A stretch of 64,000 nt of DNA from Methanobrevibacter sp. YE315 (GTDB lineage: Archaea > Methanobacteriota > Methanobacteria > Methanobacteriales > Methanobacteriaceae): contig NZ_CP010834.1 in the NCBI RefSeq assembly GCF_001548675.1, positions 1,585,501 to 1,649,500 of the forward strand, written 5' to 3'. Within the stretch, counting starts at the first letter, position 1; each line of letters opens with the position of its first letter. The notes under the pieces are model-generated. The model had not been told where the DNA came from and made no database searches. It saw only the letters and a program-made list of their open reading frames with translations. A program made the position numbers and the translations under genes. Shown here piece after piece: positions 17,901-26,264 of this stretch.

Positions 17901-20900
17901 AACAATGCAGGTCATAGTCTTATCTATTTTTACAACGACGGTAGAAATTACAATTTGACTATTAATAATAATATCTTTTTAGATAATGATTGTAATAGTG
18001 AAATTTATTTCGTTAAAAATGATGATGCTTCCAATATCGATTTCAATTGGTTTGGAAATAATGCAACCGACTATGCAGTGCAGCCCAACACAGTTAATAT
18101 AAACCCTAATAACTGGCTGTATCTGAATGCCACTGCCAACCCAGATGTCCTCACAAGCCTAGACCCAACCGACATTACCTTTGACCTGTTTGTCTATAAC
18201 AACAATGCAGGCACAACCGAAGGCAAGTACACAAACACTTCCCTTCTCATGCCTGTCAACCTGACAGTCACTGCAACCAACGGAAACGTTAACAAAAACG
18301 TCACACAATTCGGAGAGACAATCACATACGCTCCAGATAAGGTAGGAACCGCCAGAGTGACTGCATCAATAGAAAACGTTCATCAAACTATTGAAATTAA
18401 GGTTAAGGACAATTTAACCCTTCAGGCCACCTGCGATCCTATATGTTTTGGTGATAATGCTACTATTATTGTCACAGGTTTTGCAAACGCTACCGGTGAA
18501 GCCAGGGCCTATGTTGGTGATGGTCTGTACTGCGCAACTATTGTGAGCGGCGTTGCCACTTTCAATGTTCCGGGAGTAATCGAAAATACCACAGCCACAA
18601 TCAAGTATTTCGGCGATGACAATTACAACAACGCTTCCACTGAGGTTCTCATTATCGTAGGGCCTAAGGATGCATCCGTAAGCGTTGCCAATGACACCAT
18701 GGAGCTGAATATCGGTTCCAATGATACAATCATTGCAACTACCACTCCTGAGGGCTTGAATGTGACATTTGCTTCCAGCAACGAATCCGTTGCAACTGTT
18801 GATGAAAATGGTACAGTTGTAGCAGTCAGTGCAGGAACTGCCGTGATTACAGTCAGCGTTGGTGATGACATGGCATACGTCAAAAACTCAACCACTGTAG
18901 ATGTGACAGTTACAAAGATACCTACCGAAATCAATATCGCCAATGAAACCGTAGCGTTAAAAGTCAAGGGGGAAACCCCTGCAGGCGCAACATTAACACC
19001 TGCCGACGCACCAGTTGACAACTTGACATACGCATCAAGCGACGAAAGCATTGTCAAGGTTGAAAACGGCAAGATTATTGCCGTTGCTGAAGGCAATGCC
19101 ACTGTCACAGTTTCATTTGCCGGTGACAAGAAATATGCGGCAGCGCAAAGCAAGACAATCGCAGTTACCGTGACACTTAATGATGCTAAAGTTGATGTTG
19201 ATCAGTCCTCATTGGACTTATTGGTTGGCCAAAACAGTACAATAGTTGCTACAACAACACCTGATGGTTTAAATGTAACCTACACATCTAGTGATGAGTC
19301 AATCGTCAAAGTGGACAACGGCCAAGTCACTGCTGTTGGTGAAGGTAATGCAACCATAACCATCAGTGTCGGCGGAGATGGCGTATACGCAGAAAACTCA
19401 ACTTCCGTAAAAGTCGCAGTATCCAAAATACCTACCGAGATTACATTAACTAATGACACTCTCGATTTGAAAGTGAATGAGTGGATTAGTGATGTTGCGA
19501 AATTATCACCTTCCGAGGCAGGCAATCTAACCTATGTTTCTAGTGATGAAAGCATTGTCTTAGCTTCCGAGGGCATGATTTTTGCTCAAGGTAAAGGTAC
19601 TGCTACTGTTACCGTCTCATTCGCGGGTAATGATAAGTATGTGGCTGCCTTAAACAAAACAATAACCGTTAATGTTTCATTAAGGGACGCCAGAGTTAGC
19701 GTTGAGAATGATACCATTGACTTGAAGGTTGATGACCGGTATGACCTTAACGCTACAGCAGTTCCTCGTTTCTTGAATATTGAATATGTCTCAAGTAATG
19801 AGTCTGTTGCTACCGTCACTGACTACGGCATTGTCACTGCTGTCGGTGAAGGCACATGCGTCATTACATTAACTGTCGGCAATAACATTACCTTCGCTGT
19901 CAATTCCACCAATGTCACTGTAAAAGTAAGTAAAATCGCTACAGAAATTAACTTAACCAATGACACTCTCGATTTGAAAGTAAATGAGTGGGTTGATGAT
20001 GTTGCGAAATTGATACCTGCTGAAGCAGGCAATTTAACCTTTGTTTCCAGTGATGAAAGCATTGTCTTAGCTTCCGAGGGCATGATTTTTGCTCAAGGTA
20101 AAGGTACTGCTACTGTTACCGTCTCATTTGAGGGTAATGATAAGTATGCGGCTGCCTTAAACAAAACAATTACTGTTAATGTTTCATTAAGGGATGCCAG
20201 AGTTAGCGTTGAGAATGATACCGTTGACTTGAAGGTTGATGACCGGTATGACCTTAACGCTACAGCAGTTCCTCGTTTCTTGAATATTGAATATGTCTCA
20301 AGTGATGAGTCTGTTGCTACTGTCACTGATTACGGTATTGTCACTGCTGTCGGTGAAGGTACCTGCGTCATTACATTAACTGTCGGCAATAACATTACCT
20401 TCGCTGTCAATTCCACCAATGTCACTGTAAAAGTAAGTAAAATCGCTACAGAAATTAACTTAACCAATGACACTCTCGATTTGAAAGTGAATGAAATGGT
20501 CAGCGATGTGGCGAATCTGACTCCTGCAGATGCAGGCAATCTAACCTTCGTTTCCAGTGATGAAAACATTGTCAAGGTTGAAAACGGCAATATCATTGCC
20601 ATAACCGAAGGCAATGCTACAGTCACCGTTTCATTTGCAGGTGATGAGAAGTATGCGGCAGCGCAAAGCAAGACAATCACAGTTACAGTAACACTAAACG
20701 ATGCCAAAGTTGTTGTTGACAATTCATCCTTAGAGTTGATGGTTGGTGAAAGCAGCACAATAACTGCTACAACAACCCCTGAGGGCTTAGATGTCACATT
20801 TGCTTCCAGCGATGAGTCCATCGTCAAAGTGGATGATGGCCAGGTTACTGCCGTTGGCGAAGGCAATGCAACCATAACCGTCAGTGTTGGCGGAGATGGA

Positions 20901-22433
20901 GTATATGCACCAAACTCCACCACAGTAACAATAACAGTGACCAAAATACCTACAGAAATCAGTGCAAGCGCCGCTTCAGAGATGTATGTTGCTGATGAGT
21001 CCAAAGTAGACTATTCCTTAAATCCTAGCGATGCCAAAGGAAATGTGACTTTCACAAGCAACAATCCTGATGCAGTAACTGTTGATTCTGATGGTGTAAT
21101 AGTGGCTTGCGGCGAAGGCTCAGCAGTCATAAACATCAATTTCTCAGGAAATGAAAAATATGCTGCATCCAATACCACTGTCACTGTCACTGTTTCCAAA
21201 GCCGGATCAAAAGTTACAATCGAGCCTATCGACAATGCAAACTACGGCGAGGATGTCACTGTCAGATACTCAATCGAAAACAGAACAGGCAATGTCGGTG
21301 TCATTGTTGAGAATAGCGATGGAACTCCAGTATCTGAAGATAACATAATAATTGCTGACGATGAGGTTACAATTAGTGGTTTGGATGCCGGAAACTACAC
21401 AATCACTATAATCAACTATGCAGACGATAAGACCAAAGAGTCTGATGATTCTGCCATGTTTACTGTTTCCAAGTTCTCACCAAGCCTTTCCTTGGAGGTA
21501 TCCGACATCACTTGTGGTGAGGTGGAAGTCATAACCATTAAAAGCGACGTTCCGGGAACTGTCAATGTCACTGTCAACGGCATTACCGAGACACTTGAGC
21601 TCAATGGTGAGTCCAAAGAGATACTCTTTGCTGCGTTTTCAAACGTTTTAAAATCAGATAACAGGGCAACCTTAAGCCTCGACAATCTGAAGGCTGGAAA
21701 ATATCCTGTAACTGTTGCCTATAACGGTGATGATAACTATGAAAGCGTCACCAAATCAGACGAGTTTACAGTCAGTTCCAAAAACGCAACCATTGATGTC
21801 GATTCAAGTGACATTAAAGTGGGCGAAGATGAGACAATTACCGTAACCCTGCCGGAAGATGCGACAGGCACAGTCACCGTAGAACTGGATGGTGCCAATT
21901 ACACTGCACCGGTAGAAAACGGCAAAGCGGTCTTTGACATTCCTGATTTGAGTGCGGGCGATAAAACAGCCAAGATCAATTATTCAGGTGACGATAACTA
22001 CGGTCCATCCGAGACCACCATTTCGTTTACAGTGAGCAAAGTCAAACCTGACGTATCCGCTCAGAATGTTTCAAGTGATGACAGCGGCAAGATTGTCATT
22101 TCTCTTCCTGAAGATGCAACAGGTACAGTTACAATTACCGTTGACGGTGAAAACTACACTGCACCGGTAGAAAACGGCAAAGCGATCTTTGATATTCAAA
22201 GGTTATCCCCAGGAAAACACGACATCAAAGTATACTACTCAGGTGACGACAAATACGAAGCGATGGAATTTGAGTTGACCATTACTGTAGAAGGCAACGG
22301 CACTGATGAACACAACAGAACTATTGAATCTTCAAATGTTGAAAAGACAACTGCAACAGGAAATCCTATATTGGCATTGCTTCTGGCATTGCTTGCAGTT
22401 GGATTTGCCCCTTGCAGAAAAAACAGAAAATAA
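14973..22433 (+). CDS. Giant adhesin-like surface protein (beta-helix plus Big_2 Ig-like domains)
   Basis: This 2486-residue protein has an N-terminal signal sequence (LFISILIVLSVFICLTSVAA). Residues about 100-1143 form three right-handed beta-helix modules of similar layout. Each ends in DFNWFGNNATDYA followed by an Ig-like segment with DITFDLFVYNN. The later two each begin with a SANSVINLTRNYTYNDLD-type segment, near residues 470 and 775. One Ig-like domain follows, then about ten Big_2-type domains of 84 residues (about 1234-2083), then four Ig-like domains, two sharing LPEDATGTV and NYTAPVENGKA. The C-terminus is a hydrophobic helix plus CRKNRK, a membrane anchor. Many N-x-T/S sites suggest N-glycosylation. 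Such proteins are thought to mediate attachment to host or bacterial partners. The ligand is unknown. Confidence 0.9.
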   Translation: MDVNKTINKKKLFISILIVLSVFICLTSVAAQDTLDANLTQDYSDEVSQASGDYQSEPLEAEIEESAFDSTSKGNGSAINSASDEKNVSQDKLGATNGKEPLGDIIPVSDYRFSVIQDAIYQAHSGDTIYLKPGTYYNDWNREIKIDKTDITIIGNSAILDAQGQSRIFLIQNSDNVTIQNIKFKNGHESHDGGAIYWHGDNGQVSDCSFENNTAYDSGAIYWNGDNGQVSDCSFVNNTAHTRDGAAIYWDGTNGQVSGCSFVNNTASNGNTIRWNMVSNGKISNSIFVNNNASDSIIYFFDWTGSNLTINNNIFLNNSCASEISFYRMDDASNIDFNWFGNNATDYAAQPNTVNIVPNNWLYMNDTASHGGIAGIDPSDITFDLFVYNNTAGITEGKYANTSLLMPVKLTVTATNGNVNKNVTTFGETITYIPTGHGKSSVTAQIANAKQTFEIPLGDFGLLQDLIDNAGANSVINLTRNYTYNDLDNMDDGVLINNSNVTINGNGYTIDAKGKSRIFALFQSTNITIRNITFKNGHANGRLVGGGAIYLNDADSCSISGCSFVNNTASYGDGGAIYLNDADNCSISGCSFVSNYAWENVIYFRNVYDGKKITINNNIFLDNDCPSEISSYQTVADSNIDFNWFGNNATDYAAHPKTDTIEPNNWLYLNATASPNELSILDSSNITFDLFVYNNTSQMPEDKYDSSLLLPVNLTVTATKGKVSKNVTTFCETITYTPASSGTGSVTAQIANAKQTVELSLKGDFDLLQELIDNSSANSVINLTRNYTYNDLDTITEGVVIRNRNVTINGNGYAIDAKGQSRIFKIEGSQSVIIKNITFKNGHISNYGGAIYWEGSADGVVSECSFVNNSARYNAGAIYWDNSANANVSNCSFVNNNASNTAALLMTFCNNAHVSGCSFVNNSARYNAGAIGWGASDYGSVSGCIFVDNTASDIGGAICWDTDCSNGQISNNIFVNNNAGHSLIYFYNDGRNYNLTINNNIFLDNDCNSEIYFVKNDDASNIDFNWFGNNATDYAVQPNTVNINPNNWLYLNATANPDVLTSLDPTDITFDLFVYNNNAGTTEGKYTNTSLLMPVNLTVTATNGNVNKNVTQFGETITYAPDKVGTARVTASIENVHQTIEIKVKDNLTLQATCDPICFGDNATIIVTGFANATGEARAYVGDGLYCATIVSGVATFNVPGVIENTTATIKYFGDDNYNNASTEVLIIVGPKDASVSVANDTMELNIGSNDTIIATTTPEGLNVTFASSNESVATVDENGTVVAVSAGTAVITVSVGDDMAYVKNSTTVDVTVTKIPTEINIANETVALKVKGETPAGATLTPADAPVDNLTYASSDESIVKVENGKIIAVAEGNATVTVSFAGDKKYAAAQSKTIAVTVTLNDAKVDVDQSSLDLLVGQNSTIVATTTPDGLNVTYTSSDESIVKVDNGQVTAVGEGNATITISVGGDGVYAENSTSVKVAVSKIPTEITLTNDTLDLKVNEWISDVAKLSPSEAGNLTYVSSDESIVLASEGMIFAQGKGTATVTVSFAGNDKYVAALNKTITVNVSLRDARVSVENDTIDLKVDDRYDLNATAVPRFLNIEYVSSNESVATVTDYGIVTAVGEGTCVITLTVGNNITFAVNSTNVTVKVSKIATEINLTNDTLDLKVNEWVDDVAKLIPAEAGNLTFVSSDESIVLASEGMIFAQGKGTATVTVSFEGNDKYAAALNKTITVNVSLRDARVSVENDTVDLKVDDRYDLNATAVPRFLNIEYVSSDESVATVTDYGIVTAVGEGTCVITLTVGNNITFAVNSTNVTVKVSKIATEINLTNDTLDLKVNEMVSDVANLTPADAGNLTFVSSDENIVKVENGNIIAITEGNATVTVSFAGDEKYAAAQSKTITVTVTLNDAKVVVDNSSLELMVGESSTITATTTPEGLDVTFASSDESIVKVDDGQVTAVGEGNATITVSVGGDGVYAPNSTTVTITVTKIPTEISASAASEMYVADESKVDYSLNPSDAKGNVTFTSNNPDAVTVDSDGVIVACGEGSAVININFSGNEKYAASNTTVTVTVSKAGSKVTIEPIDNANYGEDVTVRYSIENRTGNVGVIVENSDGTPVSEDNIIIADDEVTISGLDAGNYTITIINYADDKTKESDDSAMFTVSKFSPSLSLEVSDITCGEVEVITIKSDVPGTVNVTVNGITETLELNGESKEILFAAFSNVLKSDNRATLSLDNLKAGKYPVTVAYNGDDNYESVTKSDEFTVSSKNATIDVDSSDIKVGEDETITVTLPEDATGTVTVELDGANYTAPVENGKAVFDIPDLSAGDKTAKINYSGDDNYGPSETTISFTVSKVKPDVSAQNVSSDDSGKIVISLPEDATGTVTITVDGENYTAPVENGKAIFDIQRLSPGKHDIKVYYSGDDKYEAMEFELTITVEGNGTDEHNRTIESSNVEKTTATGNPILALLLALLAVGFAPCRKNRK
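19455..20468 (+). repeat. Two tandem 507-bp repeats inside the adhesin
   Basis: Copy 1 spans 19455-19961 and copy 2 spans 19962-20468. A third copy begins at 20469 but soon diverges. The unit is exactly 169 codons, a pair of Big_2-type domains, so the frame is kept. The copies look over 90 percent identical by eye, with long identical blocks such as the region around GACCGGTATGACCTTAACGC. This points to recent unequal crossover or gene conversion. Confidence 0.9.
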
Positions 22434-22448
22434 ATTTTAAAATTTAAG

Positions 22449-22489
22449 TTAGAAGATGCATATTCATCTTCTAATCCTATTCTTTTTTT
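22449..22489 (+). terminator. Strong hairpin terminator after the adhesin
   Basis: TTAGAAGATG and CATCTTCTAA form a perfect 10-base stem with a 6-base loop (22449-22474), followed by a T-rich stretch at 22480-22489. It lies 16 bases after the adhesin stop. Confidence 0.65.
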
Positions 22490-22595
22490 ACAAAAATTCC
22501 AATAAATCAAATAATTTTATTATCTCATTTTAACATACCAAATATTATGGGATTTAGCATGAATCCAAAAAGAGTGAAGTTTGGGATGGTTTAAA

Positions 22596-23603
22596 ATGAG
22601 GCTTGGAAAAACTAATCTTGAAGTAAACAAAAACGGATTCGGCGCACTGCCGATTCAGAGACGAAACATGGCCGATTCAATCGAAATTCTTCAAACCGCA
22701 TATGAAAACGGGATAAATTTCTACGATACTGCACATTTCTACACAGACAGCGAAGAAAAGATTGGACGTGCATTGAGCGATGTTCGGGAAAACATCTATC
22801 TTGCAACAAAAAGCGGAGCCGAAACTGTGGAAGACTTCTGGAGCGATCTGGAAACATCACTTAAAAACATGAAGACCGATTATCTTGACCTGCATCAGTT
22901 CCACAACATCTCCTTCTGCCCAAAGGAAGATGACGATTTATACAAGGCAATGCTTGATGCAAAAGAGCAAGGTCTGGTAAAACATATCGGAATAACTACA
23001 CACAAAATCACACATGCCCATGAAGCGCTCGATTCAGGACTATACGAAACACTCCAATATCCTTTCTCCTATTTGAGCGGTGAAGAGGAAATACAACTAG
23101 TTGAAAAATGCAAACAATTGGATGTAGGATTCATTGCCATGAAGGCAATGGGCGGAGGACTGATTAAAAACTCAAAAGCAAGCTACGCATTCCTAAACCA
23201 ATTCGACAATGTCCTGCCGATTTGGGGAATCCAAAAGCTAGAAGAGCTCAATGAATTTTTATCATACGATGAAAACACCGTTTTGGATGATGATTTAAGA
23301 GCCCTCATTGAAAAGGACAAAAAGGAACTCGGAACTAATTTCTGCAGAGGCTGCGGATACTGCATGCCATGCCCTGAAGGAATAAACATCAGCCTATGCG
23401 GAAGAATGTCACTTTGGATTAGAAGATTTCCGACCGAACCAAATTTAGATGAAAAAACCCAGGAAATGATGAAACATACACTGGACTGTACAGAATGCTA
23501 TTCCTGTGTAGACAAGTGCCCATATGAACTGGATATCCCTGAACTCTTAAAGGAAAACTATGAAGACTACCAGAACGTCCTGACCGGAAAGACAAAGGTG
23601 TGA
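22596..23603 (+). CDS. Aldo/keto reductase with C-terminal Fe-S cysteine motifs
   Basis: The product has 335 residues from the ATG at 22596, which has GGGATGGT upstream. An in-frame TTG at 22581 would add five residues but is less likely. The N-terminal two-thirds is an aldo/keto reductase TIM barrel (RLGKTNLEVNKNGFGALPIQ, NFYDTAHFYTDSEEKIGRAL, YLDLHQFHN). The C-terminus carries Cys 250, 253, 256 and 259 in CRGCGYCMPCPEG and Cys 298, 301, 304 and 308 in CTECYSCVDKCP. These look like ligands of one or two 4Fe-4S clusters. This matches the ferredoxin-fused aldo/keto reductases of anaerobes. The substrate is unknown and electrons probably come from ferredoxin rather than only NADPH. The next gene follows at once. 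Confidence 0.88.
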   Translation: MRLGKTNLEVNKNGFGALPIQRRNMADSIEILQTAYENGINFYDTAHFYTDSEEKIGRALSDVRENIYLATKSGAETVEDFWSDLETSLKNMKTDYLDLHQFHNISFCPKEDDDLYKAMLDAKEQGLVKHIGITTHKITHAHEALDSGLYETLQYPFSYLSGEEEIQLVEKCKQLDVGFIAMKAMGGGLIKNSKASYAFLNQFDNVLPIWGIQKLEELNEFLSYDENTVLDDDLRALIEKDKKELGTNFCRGCGYCMPCPEGINISLCGRMSLWIRRFPTEPNLDEKTQEMMKHTLDCTECYSCVDKCPYELDIPELLKENYEDYQNVLTGKTKV

Positions 23604-23605
23604 AT

Positions 23606-24418
23606 ATGAAGCAATACATTGAAAACCCCAATGATGTCGATTGGGTGAGTTTCTGGGCTGAAAGATTGGCAAACAAAAAGAATAAAGATTGGGACAAGGC
23701 TGCACCCGGATTTTACAAAAGAACCCGTAAAGATGATTATCAGGATGCGTTATTTGACAGCCTGATTTTAGATGAAAACGATACCGTTTTGGATGTGGGC
23801 TGCGGTGAAGGGTCAGTTACCATCCCAATAGCCAAAAGGGTAAAAAAGGTAATTGGACTTGATTCATCAACCAAAATGTTGGAATATCTGGAAAAAAGGG
23901 CTAGTGACAATGACATTGACAATATTGAAACCATTCTAAAGCCTATTGAGGAAATACGATATGAAGATATCGGAGATGTTGATGTCGTAATCTGCTCAAG
24001 ATCTCTAAATGGAATCATACCGATTGATGAAGTGTTGCTTGAATTGGATAAAATAGCCAACAAATACGTCTTCATAACTGTTTTCGGACCGGAAAACAAG
24101 AAAATCGAAAAGGATTTCGACAAGGAACTAGGAATTAAAACAGAAGATTTCCCGGATTACAACTATTTCTTCAATATCCTATTTAATTTGGGGATTTACG
24201 CAAATGTCGAAAGGTTTGACCTGAATAATTACCGTGAATATGACAGCATTGAAGAAGCTATGGACAATGGCAAATTCAGGCTGGATTTATATGATGATGA
24301 AGAAAAGGAACTTCTAAAGAGTTATTTAAAAAGAATACTTTCCTATGATGAGGAAACAAAAAAATATTATAATGTCAAAGACAAAGCGGATTGGATTTTA
24401 ATATGGTGGAAAAAATAA
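23606..24418 (+). CDS. Class I SAM-dependent methyltransferase
   Basis: The product is 270 residues from the ATG at 23606, supported by a GGTG site that overlaps the end of the upstream gene. A GTG at 23600 is possible but would sit within that site. The Rossmann-type SAM motif VLDVGCGEGSVTIPIAKRV is followed by VIGLDSSTKMLEYL and VDVVICSRSLNGI, the classic motif I, II and IV order. The C-terminal part is acidic. The methyl acceptor cannot be read from the sequence. Coupling to the Fe-S aldo/keto reductase (2-base gap) suggests a shared pathway or substrate. Confidence 0.85.
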   Translation: MKQYIENPNDVDWVSFWAERLANKKNKDWDKAAPGFYKRTRKDDYQDALFDSLILDENDTVLDVGCGEGSVTIPIAKRVKKVIGLDSSTKMLEYLEKRASDNDIDNIETILKPIEEIRYEDIGDVDVVICSRSLNGIIPIDEVLLELDKIANKYVFITVFGPENKKIEKDFDKELGIKTEDFPDYNYFFNILFNLGIYANVERFDLNNYREYDSIEEAMDNGKFRLDLYDDEEKELLKSYLKRILSYDEETKKYYNVKDKADWILIWWKK

Positions 24419-24502
24419 CCACCACAATCCATGTTTCTAATTTTTAAGAGAGATTTGTTAAAAAATAGTATTAAATTAAATAAAAAAAATATAAAAATGA
24501 AA

Positions 24503-24832
24503 TTAATCACTTTTTATCATGGTTAAAATCATTTTAAATGGACTGTTTTCAGCTTGAAGTGCATGTGGGTCATTAGCTGGCATGATAATAATTTCACCTG
24601 CTTTTACGGTATTTTTTACACCTGAAATTGTGATTTCCGCTTCACCGTCAATGACCTGAACCATTGCATCAAAGGGAGCTGAATGTTCAGACAATCCCTG
24701 ACCTTGGTCAAAGGCAAAGAATGTGACTGTACCCAACTCTTTTTTGATTACTTCACGGCTTACTACACTGTCCTTTTGATAATCCAATAAGGATTGGATA
24801 TTTAAAGCTTTAGCCTTAATATCCTCGTTCAT
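24503..24832 (-). CDS. Single-domain cupin protein
   Basis: This small cupin of 109 residues carries the two conserved motifs. The first covers GQGLSEHSAPFDAMVQVIDGE, lacking the usual second His but with H at its core. The second covers GEIIIMPANDPHAL with one His. The beta-barrel probably binds a metal or a small molecule, and no catalytic role can be assigned. It lies three bases after the hcp stop and is therefore in an operon with the hybrid-cluster protein. A link to nitrosative or oxidative stress is inferred from that context only. Confidence 0.82.
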   Translation of the reverse strand: MNEDIKAKALNIQSLLDYQKDSVVSREVIKKELGTVTFFAFDQGQGLSEHSAPFDAMVQVIDGEAEITISGVKNTVKAGEIIIMPANDPHALQAENSPFKMILTMIKSD

Positions 24833-24835
24833 GAA

Positions 24836-26143
24836 CTATTCCCCCATTATGGTTTTTATGTCGGCTATTGCATCGCCGGTTGTTGGAGTTAAGTTGTAGT
24901 TTTCAACCAGGACATTTAATATGTCTTCATTTGCCCAAGCAGGAAGTACCGGTCCGATCCACATGTCGGTTTTGCCCAAGTAGAGTAAAGCCCAGAGTAC
25001 TGCGGCCGCTTTCTGTTCCATCCAACTGAGGACAATAGTCAATGGCAATTCATTCAATTCCATGTCGAACAATTCACATAATGCTACTGCCACATCAACT
25101 GCAACAATAGTGTCATTGCATTGACCTACATCCAATAATCTTGGGATGCCTTCAATATCTCCTAAATCCAAATCATTGAACTTGTATTTTCCGCATGCCA
25201 AGGTTAAGATAACAGTGTCTTCAGGCAAGTTTTGAACGAATTCTCTGTAGTAGTCATTGTGTTTTGCTGCTTTGTCACATCCTCCTACAACGAAGAATCT
25301 TCTGATTTTGCCTTCTTCAACTAATTTTTTGATTGCATCTGCATGCTCTACGATAGCTCCTGCACTCCAACCGGTTGTGATTGTGGTTAATTCTTCAGCT
25401 TCTAAAGATCCTAAGGATTTTGCACATTCGATAACTTCTGAAAAGTCATAATCTTCTATTGTTTTTACGCCTTCAAGTTTTGCCACATCCATTGTGAACA
25501 TTCTTTCTTTGTATGCATCGAGTGCAGGCAATACGCAGTTGCTGGTTCCAACGATTGCTGCATTGTATTTTTTAAAGATTGTTCTTTGGTCATGCCATGC
25601 TCCACCTAGTTGACCTGCCAGGTTTTCGTATTTGTTGAGTCCAGGGTATCCGTGAGCCGGCAACATTTCAGAGTGAGTGTAAACTTTAATGTCAGTCCCT
25701 TCCACTTGTTTTAATAATTCTTCTAATGCCTTCAAGTCGTGACCGGTTACAATGATAGCTGGTCCTTCTTGTGCACCCACTTTCACTTCTACAGGTTGTG
25801 GTTCGCCGTAAGCTTCAATGTGAGCATCTTTTAGCAATCTCATTACATCTACGCTGACTTTACCTGCTTCAAGAGCTAATGCAACTAAGTCGTTAGTGTC
25901 GAAGTTGACGTTGGTTAAAGTGGTGTATAAACCTTTGGTTAAAAATGCATCAATTTCAGGGTCGAATTTTCCTAAAACATTTGCATTGTAGTTATAAGCA
26001 CTAATTCCTTTCATAGTAAAGATTAAATTATCTTGTAATCTTGCTACAGTTGCATTTTTACCACAAACACCTTTTACAGTACAACCAGTACCTTTAGCGG
26101 TTTGGGAACATTGATAACAAAACATATCTAAGCCGTCTGCCAT
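24836..26143 (-). CDS. hcp: Hybrid-cluster protein / hydroxylamine reductase, short class III form
   Basis: This protein of 435 residues has an N-terminal cysteine motif at C9, C12, C21 and C27 ([13 protein letters not shown] then TVKGVC) for the cubane cluster. Hybrid-cluster ligand segments are all present in order: [57 protein letters not shown] and [11 protein letters not shown]. It is about 110 residues shorter than E. coli or Desulfovibrio Hcp, which fits class III enzymes that lack part of the helical N-terminal domain. The family reduces hydroxylamine in vitro and nitric oxide physiologically. A TATA box and palindrome upstream, with a divergent TrmB-like gene, suggest regulated expression. 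The cupin gene follows. Confidence 0.94.
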   Translation of the reverse strand: MADGLDMFCYQCSQTAKGTGCTVKGVCGKNATVARLQDNLIFTMKGISAYNYNANVLGKFDPEIDAFLTKGLYTTLTNVNFDTNDLVALALEAGKVSVDVMRLLKDAHIEAYGEPQPVEVKVGAQEGPAIIVTGHDLKALEELLKQVEGTDIKVYTHSEMLPAHGYPGLNKYENLAGQLGGAWHDQRTIFKKYNAAIVGTSNCVLPALDAYKERMFTMDVAKLEGVKTIEDYDFSEVIECAKSLGSLEAEELTTITTGWSAGAIVEHADAIKKLVEEGKIRRFFVVGGCDKAAKHNDYYREFVQNLPEDTVILTLACGKYKFNDLDLGDIEGIPRLLDVGQCNDTIVAVDVAVALCELFDMELNELPLTIVLSWMEQKAAAVLWALLYLGKTDMWIGPVLPAWANEDILNVLVENYNLTPTTGDAIADIKTIMGE

Positions 26144-26190
26144 TTTAATTACCTCTTAATTATTGTTAATTATAGATTTCAGTCAGTTAG

Positions 26191-26198
26191 TATATAAG
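26191..26198 (-). promoter_or_regulatory. TATA box of hcp-cupin operon
   Basis: Read on the minus strand, CTTATATA lies 48-55 bases before the hcp ATG at 26143. It abuts the palindrome at 26204-26231, so a protein bound there would touch the TFB-recognition element on its upstream side. Confidence 0.5.
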
Positions 26199-26203
26199 TA
26201 TTT

Positions 26204-26231
26204 TGTCACTTTTCAAGGGTGAAAAGTAACA
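26204..26231. promoter_or_regulatory. 12-4-12 palindrome, candidate operator between hcp and trmB-like gene
   Basis: The arms are TGTCACTTTTCA and TGAAAAGTAACA with AGGG between them, and there is one mismatch in the dyad. The site sits exactly between the two divergent TATA elements (26191-26198 and 26234-26243), only 2 and 5 bases from them. Two-fold symmetry of this size fits a dimeric winged-helix regulator, most simply the TrmB-like protein encoded alongside. Binding would affect both promoters. Confidence 0.65.
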
Positions 26232-26233
26232 AA

Positions 26234-26243
26234 TTTATATATT
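26234..26243 (+). promoter_or_regulatory. TATA box of trmB-like gene
   Basis: TTTATATATT is centred about 27 bases before the ATG at 26265. Initiation at the usual archaeal distance would give a leaderless or nearly leaderless mRNA, consistent with the absence of a ribosome binding site. Confidence 0.55.
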
Positions 26244-26264
26244 ATCTACAACAAAACATTAAAC

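Noticed and set aside
18623-21235. Several long minus-strand open frames opposite the adhesin, up to 224 residues
   Set aside because: They mirror the repetitive Big_2-domain coding sequence, have Ser/Thr/Val-biased low-complexity translations and lack ribosome binding sites; they are antisense shadows.
24404-24424. TGGTGG/CCACCA hairpin around the methyltransferase stop codon
   Set aside because: Six-base stem with no following T-run; too weak to call a terminator, and it includes Trp codons of the gene end.
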